From NCBI RefSeq assembly GCF_000151315.2, contig NW_011887297.1, positions 1,093,587 through 1,157,586 of the forward strand: DNA of 64,000 nucleotides. The letters run 5' to 3'. Both the position numbers and the translations under genes were made by a program. Source of the stretch: Capsaspora owczarzaki ATCC 30864 (lineage: Eukaryota; Opisthokonta; Filasterea). The stretch's first letter is position 1. Every line of letters begins with the position of its first letter. Positions 61,756-64,000 of the stretch are shown one piece after another. The notes below the pieces were generated by a model. That model was not told the origin of the DNA. It worked only from the letters and a program-made list of their open reading frames with translations, and did not search any database.

Positions 61756-63441
61756 TGGCTTGTTCCGGTGCTTTTGTTTTGGGGGGGGTGTTTCTTGGTT
61801 TTGAGGAGGGTCTCGAGGAGATCTGGGAGGCAAACAGACAGACAAGTGAGGTAACGAAGGAGGGGGAAAAAAAAAAAAAAAAAAAGTGCCAAGAATGAGG
61901 TCTGGAAGTGTGCGAAGACGGCACAAAATCAAACAAGGGAGCAACTTGCATTCCAGTCACAAGCAGCATAAGCGTGGCGTGTGCTGAATCGAGGGATGGA
62001 AGACCCCGGCACACAGCAACAATAGGAAGAGAAACAGTGGAGGAGAATGAAAAAAAAAAAAAAAAAAGGACGAAAAGGAGTTGAGTCGGAGGCGGACTTG
62101 TTGTGGAGGTTGGCGGACTCGGTAGTCGGTCGATGGTTGTGTGTAGTGTCGAATAGAAGGCCTCACAAGCAAGCGAGCGAGCCCTGACGAGGTCATCGGC
62201 GACACGCACCAAACGAAATCGTCCGAAACGAGGTTATTGAGAAAAAAAAAGCGAAAAATGATTTTTTTTTTTTTTTTTTTTTTTTTTGTGATGTAGATTC
62301 GCGTTGAACAAGCATTTTGTGTGCATGACCACGGGAATCCACAGGAGGGACGCGGCGAGCCGTGCAAGCCAGCAAGCCACTAGCACAAGCACGCAACGGG
62401 GCGCGGAGTGTCTCGGCCACCAGTCAGTGAATACACACCCCGCAGGAAGCTGCGCGCGAGAAGAAAAAAAATCATCAAAAAATAAAAAAATAAAAAAAAA
62501 ATAAAAAAAGAGGCGAACCGCAAGGATCGCAATGGAAAAGGCGCCGCTGCTTTGCTCGCTTCTCCGACTGTCTGGAAGTGCGCGTCACCTCTGTCAATGG
62601 ATGGGAGGGTGGATTCGACTTGGACGACCGCCCCGCGATAGAGAGAGAGACATAGAGAGAGAGAGAGAGAGGAGCAACAGGAAAAAGTGTTAAAGGCTGC
62701 TGGTTGTTGTGTTTTGTTCGCTTTGTTCAGAAAAAAAAAAAAAAAGCAAAAGCGCGACATTGACTCAGAAGGCAACTCGAGAGCGGGGAAAAGACCAGTC
62801 AGGCACCCCCATTTCTAGATGGAAGAGGGGGGGGTAGGAAGGGAAAGCAGCGGCCGTGGAAGTGGGGGCAGTGTGCAAAAAAGCGCAATGACAGCCTACG
62901 AACAATTCCGACAAAGAGAGACTGGCCAAATATGGCGTCCCATTGCGGATGGTGGCAAAAAAGAGACGAGCGGAGGGAAATCAGATACCAAAAGGAGGTA
63001 TTAGATGAGAGTGATCATAGGAGAGGAGGTGATGATTGTCGAGGAATGGGTGCGCACCGAATGCTTCAACCAGTTTGACAACTCAATGATCTGCAGCTGT
63101 GCTGGATGTGGCCAAGCAATAGGCTATTACAAACTCGTACATTGCGTGTTGATGGTGCACTGCCGTCAACAGTCCAGCACTGACACTTTCCGCAAGCGAA
63201 TCTCCAATCAACAACAATGACAACAACCACAGCCCCACTAACGACAGCCATGCAGCCCAGCTTGAGCAAATCCATTGTTATACAAAAAAGAGATCAAAAG
63301 GAGGGAGGAAGGCAGCCAGCATCACAGAAAATGAAGATCAAAAGATCGTCCAACAAAAAGTTCGCTGCAAGCAATCCACATGCGACTGCTCCCAAATCCA
63401 CAAATCCAGTTCACACACTCATACACACATGCCGATACGCT
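61756..63441. other. Large intergenic region, low complexity
   Basis: 1686 bp between two minus-strand genes, with A runs (61866-61884, 62050-62067, 62737-62745), a T run (62261-62287) and a short GA array (62641-62670). It should hold the upstream region of the PP1-motif gene and the EMC7 3' UTR. Apart from one 69-codon frame listed separately, I see nothing coding. Confidence 0.5.
63066..63275 (-). CDS. Possible small secreted or membrane protein
   Basis: A 69-codon frame starting in good context (AACAATGG). It begins MDLLKLGCMAVVSGAVVVVI, which would be a signal peptide or membrane anchor, and continues with five Cys. No homologue is recognised, and it lies where the EMC7 3' UTR should be, so it may be chance. 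Confidence 0.22.
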   Translation of the reverse strand: MDLLKLGCMAVVSGAVVVVIVVDWRFACGKCQCWTVDGSAPSTRNVRVCNSLLLGHIQHSCRSLSCQTG

Positions 63442-64000
63442 TTATCGTTGACGGGGAGCAGTGGCACGGGCGTTGGCGGCGTTGGTGTTTCCGCTCAGGG
63501 CTGCAGAGAGCATTTGGGTCAGGTCGGGCATTTCGGCTGCGCGGTTCATGGGATTGTTTTCCTCCATTTGACGGCGCTCCTCGGGATCCATGTTTTCCAT
63601 CATCTTGGGCATGGCGTACGCCATGATGAGCATGACGCCCATCATCAAAACCATTGGGTTCATCAGCATGCCGCGAATGTCCACGCCCTCGCGACGTTGG
63701 AAGAACTGCGCAGCGCCACGCGCCTGCAGCTTGAGCGGGTAGGCAAGGTTGTCGCCAGTGATGGAGGACCCCAAGCCGGACTGCTGGCTGCTGGATTGCT
63801 GGCTGCCAGCCGCGGGTGCGGCGCCAAAGTAGGCTCGCTTGGCACGGACTCGGCCGTTGTGCTTGGAGCTCACTTCGACACGGACAGGCTCAAACATGTA
63901 CGACGGGTGGACGACCTCGAGCAGATGCACGCCGGAGGGCACATCGAGAAGCTCAAAGCTGCCGTCGAGACGAACGAACGCGGACATTGCGCCGCCGTTC
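63442..64000 (-). CDS. EMC7: ER membrane protein complex subunit 7, C-terminal part
   Basis: A subunit of the EMC insertase of the endoplasmic reticulum. The frame is open through the window edge, so the signal peptide and first strands lie outside. The visible part has the beta-sandwich segment FVRLDGSFELLDVPSGVHLL and SYMFEPVRVEV, then LLKLQARG-like basic sequence, the membrane segment MLMNPMVLMMGVMLIMAYAM and a cytosolic tail with MDPEERRQMEEN, all in EMC7 order. An extra Ser/Gln linker (QQSSSQQSG) lies before the membrane span. Confidence 0.93.
   Translation of the reverse strand, partial: NGGAMSAFVRLDGSFELLDVPSGVHLLEVVHPSYMFEPVRVEVSSKHNGRVRAKRAYFGAAPAAGSQQSSSQQSGLGSSITGDNLAYPLKLQARGAAQFFQRREGVDIRGMLMNPMVLMMGVMLIMAYAMPKMMENMDPEERRQMEENNPMNRAAEMPDLTQMLSAALSGNTNAANARATAPRQR

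Overview
This window is eukaryotic nuclear DNA of about 64 kb. About 23 protein genes are packed on both strands at roughly one per 2.7 kb. Most are cut by short GT-AG introns, use the standard code, have short intergenic gaps, and are dotted with A/T homopolymers, GA/CT arrays and CAG/CTG-type triplets that code for Gln or Ser runs. The gene set (HYKK, a CPT1-type acyltransferase, STARD, a MARK-like kinase with KA1, SLC39A7, DHRS7B, FIRRM, a centriolin-like protein) points to a unicellular relative of animals. The compactness and Gln-rich proteins resemble Capsaspora owczarzaki, but that is an inference from style and was not looked up.

Layout. From 1 to 5.2 kb, on the minus strand, lie the first exons of CCT8 (cut by the window edge) and a secretory-pathway single-pass membrane protein resembling plant SPOT1. 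From 5.4 to 7.8 kb is an apparently whole Tc1/mariner transposon with TA duplications, 24-bp inverted ends and periodic subterminal repeats. From 7.8 to 11.5 kb come hydroxylysine kinase, then divergent MOCS2A and MOCS2B (both halves of molybdopterin synthase, 75 nt apart), then UBL5. From 11.6 to 18.7 kb a mitochondrial carrier is divergent from a 1550-residue fusion of Egalitarian-like winged-helix repeats, a DEDDy 3'-5' exonuclease and a SpoIIIAA/Ycf45-like P-loop ATPase. From 19 to 25.3 kb are a FAM210-like protein, CPT1 and a secreted pyroglutamyl peptidase. VPS15 fills 25.7 to 33.1 kb. It is followed by an orphan repeat protein, FIRRM, V-ATPase subunit G, a small START protein, a MARK/KIN1-like kinase, a centriolin-like LRR coiled-coil protein, ZIP7, an orphan nuclear-looking protein, a mitochondrial mini-HMG protein, DHRS7B, a small PP1/actin-motif protein and the C-terminal part of EMC7.

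Themes. Several genes serve mitochondria and fatty-acid handling (CPT1, the SLC25 carrier, FAM210-like, mini-HMG, DHRS7B). Others serve the secretory and endolysosomal system (VPS15, V-ATPase G, ZIP7, EMC7, SPOT1-like). At least four divergent gene pairs share short putative promoters. Splice models were built by hand from reading frame, GT/AG signals and family alignment from memory. They should be read as strong hypotheses, not transcript evidence. The most unusual objects are the exonuclease-SpoIIIAA fusion and the transposon with its expanded catalytic core and phased subterminal motifs.
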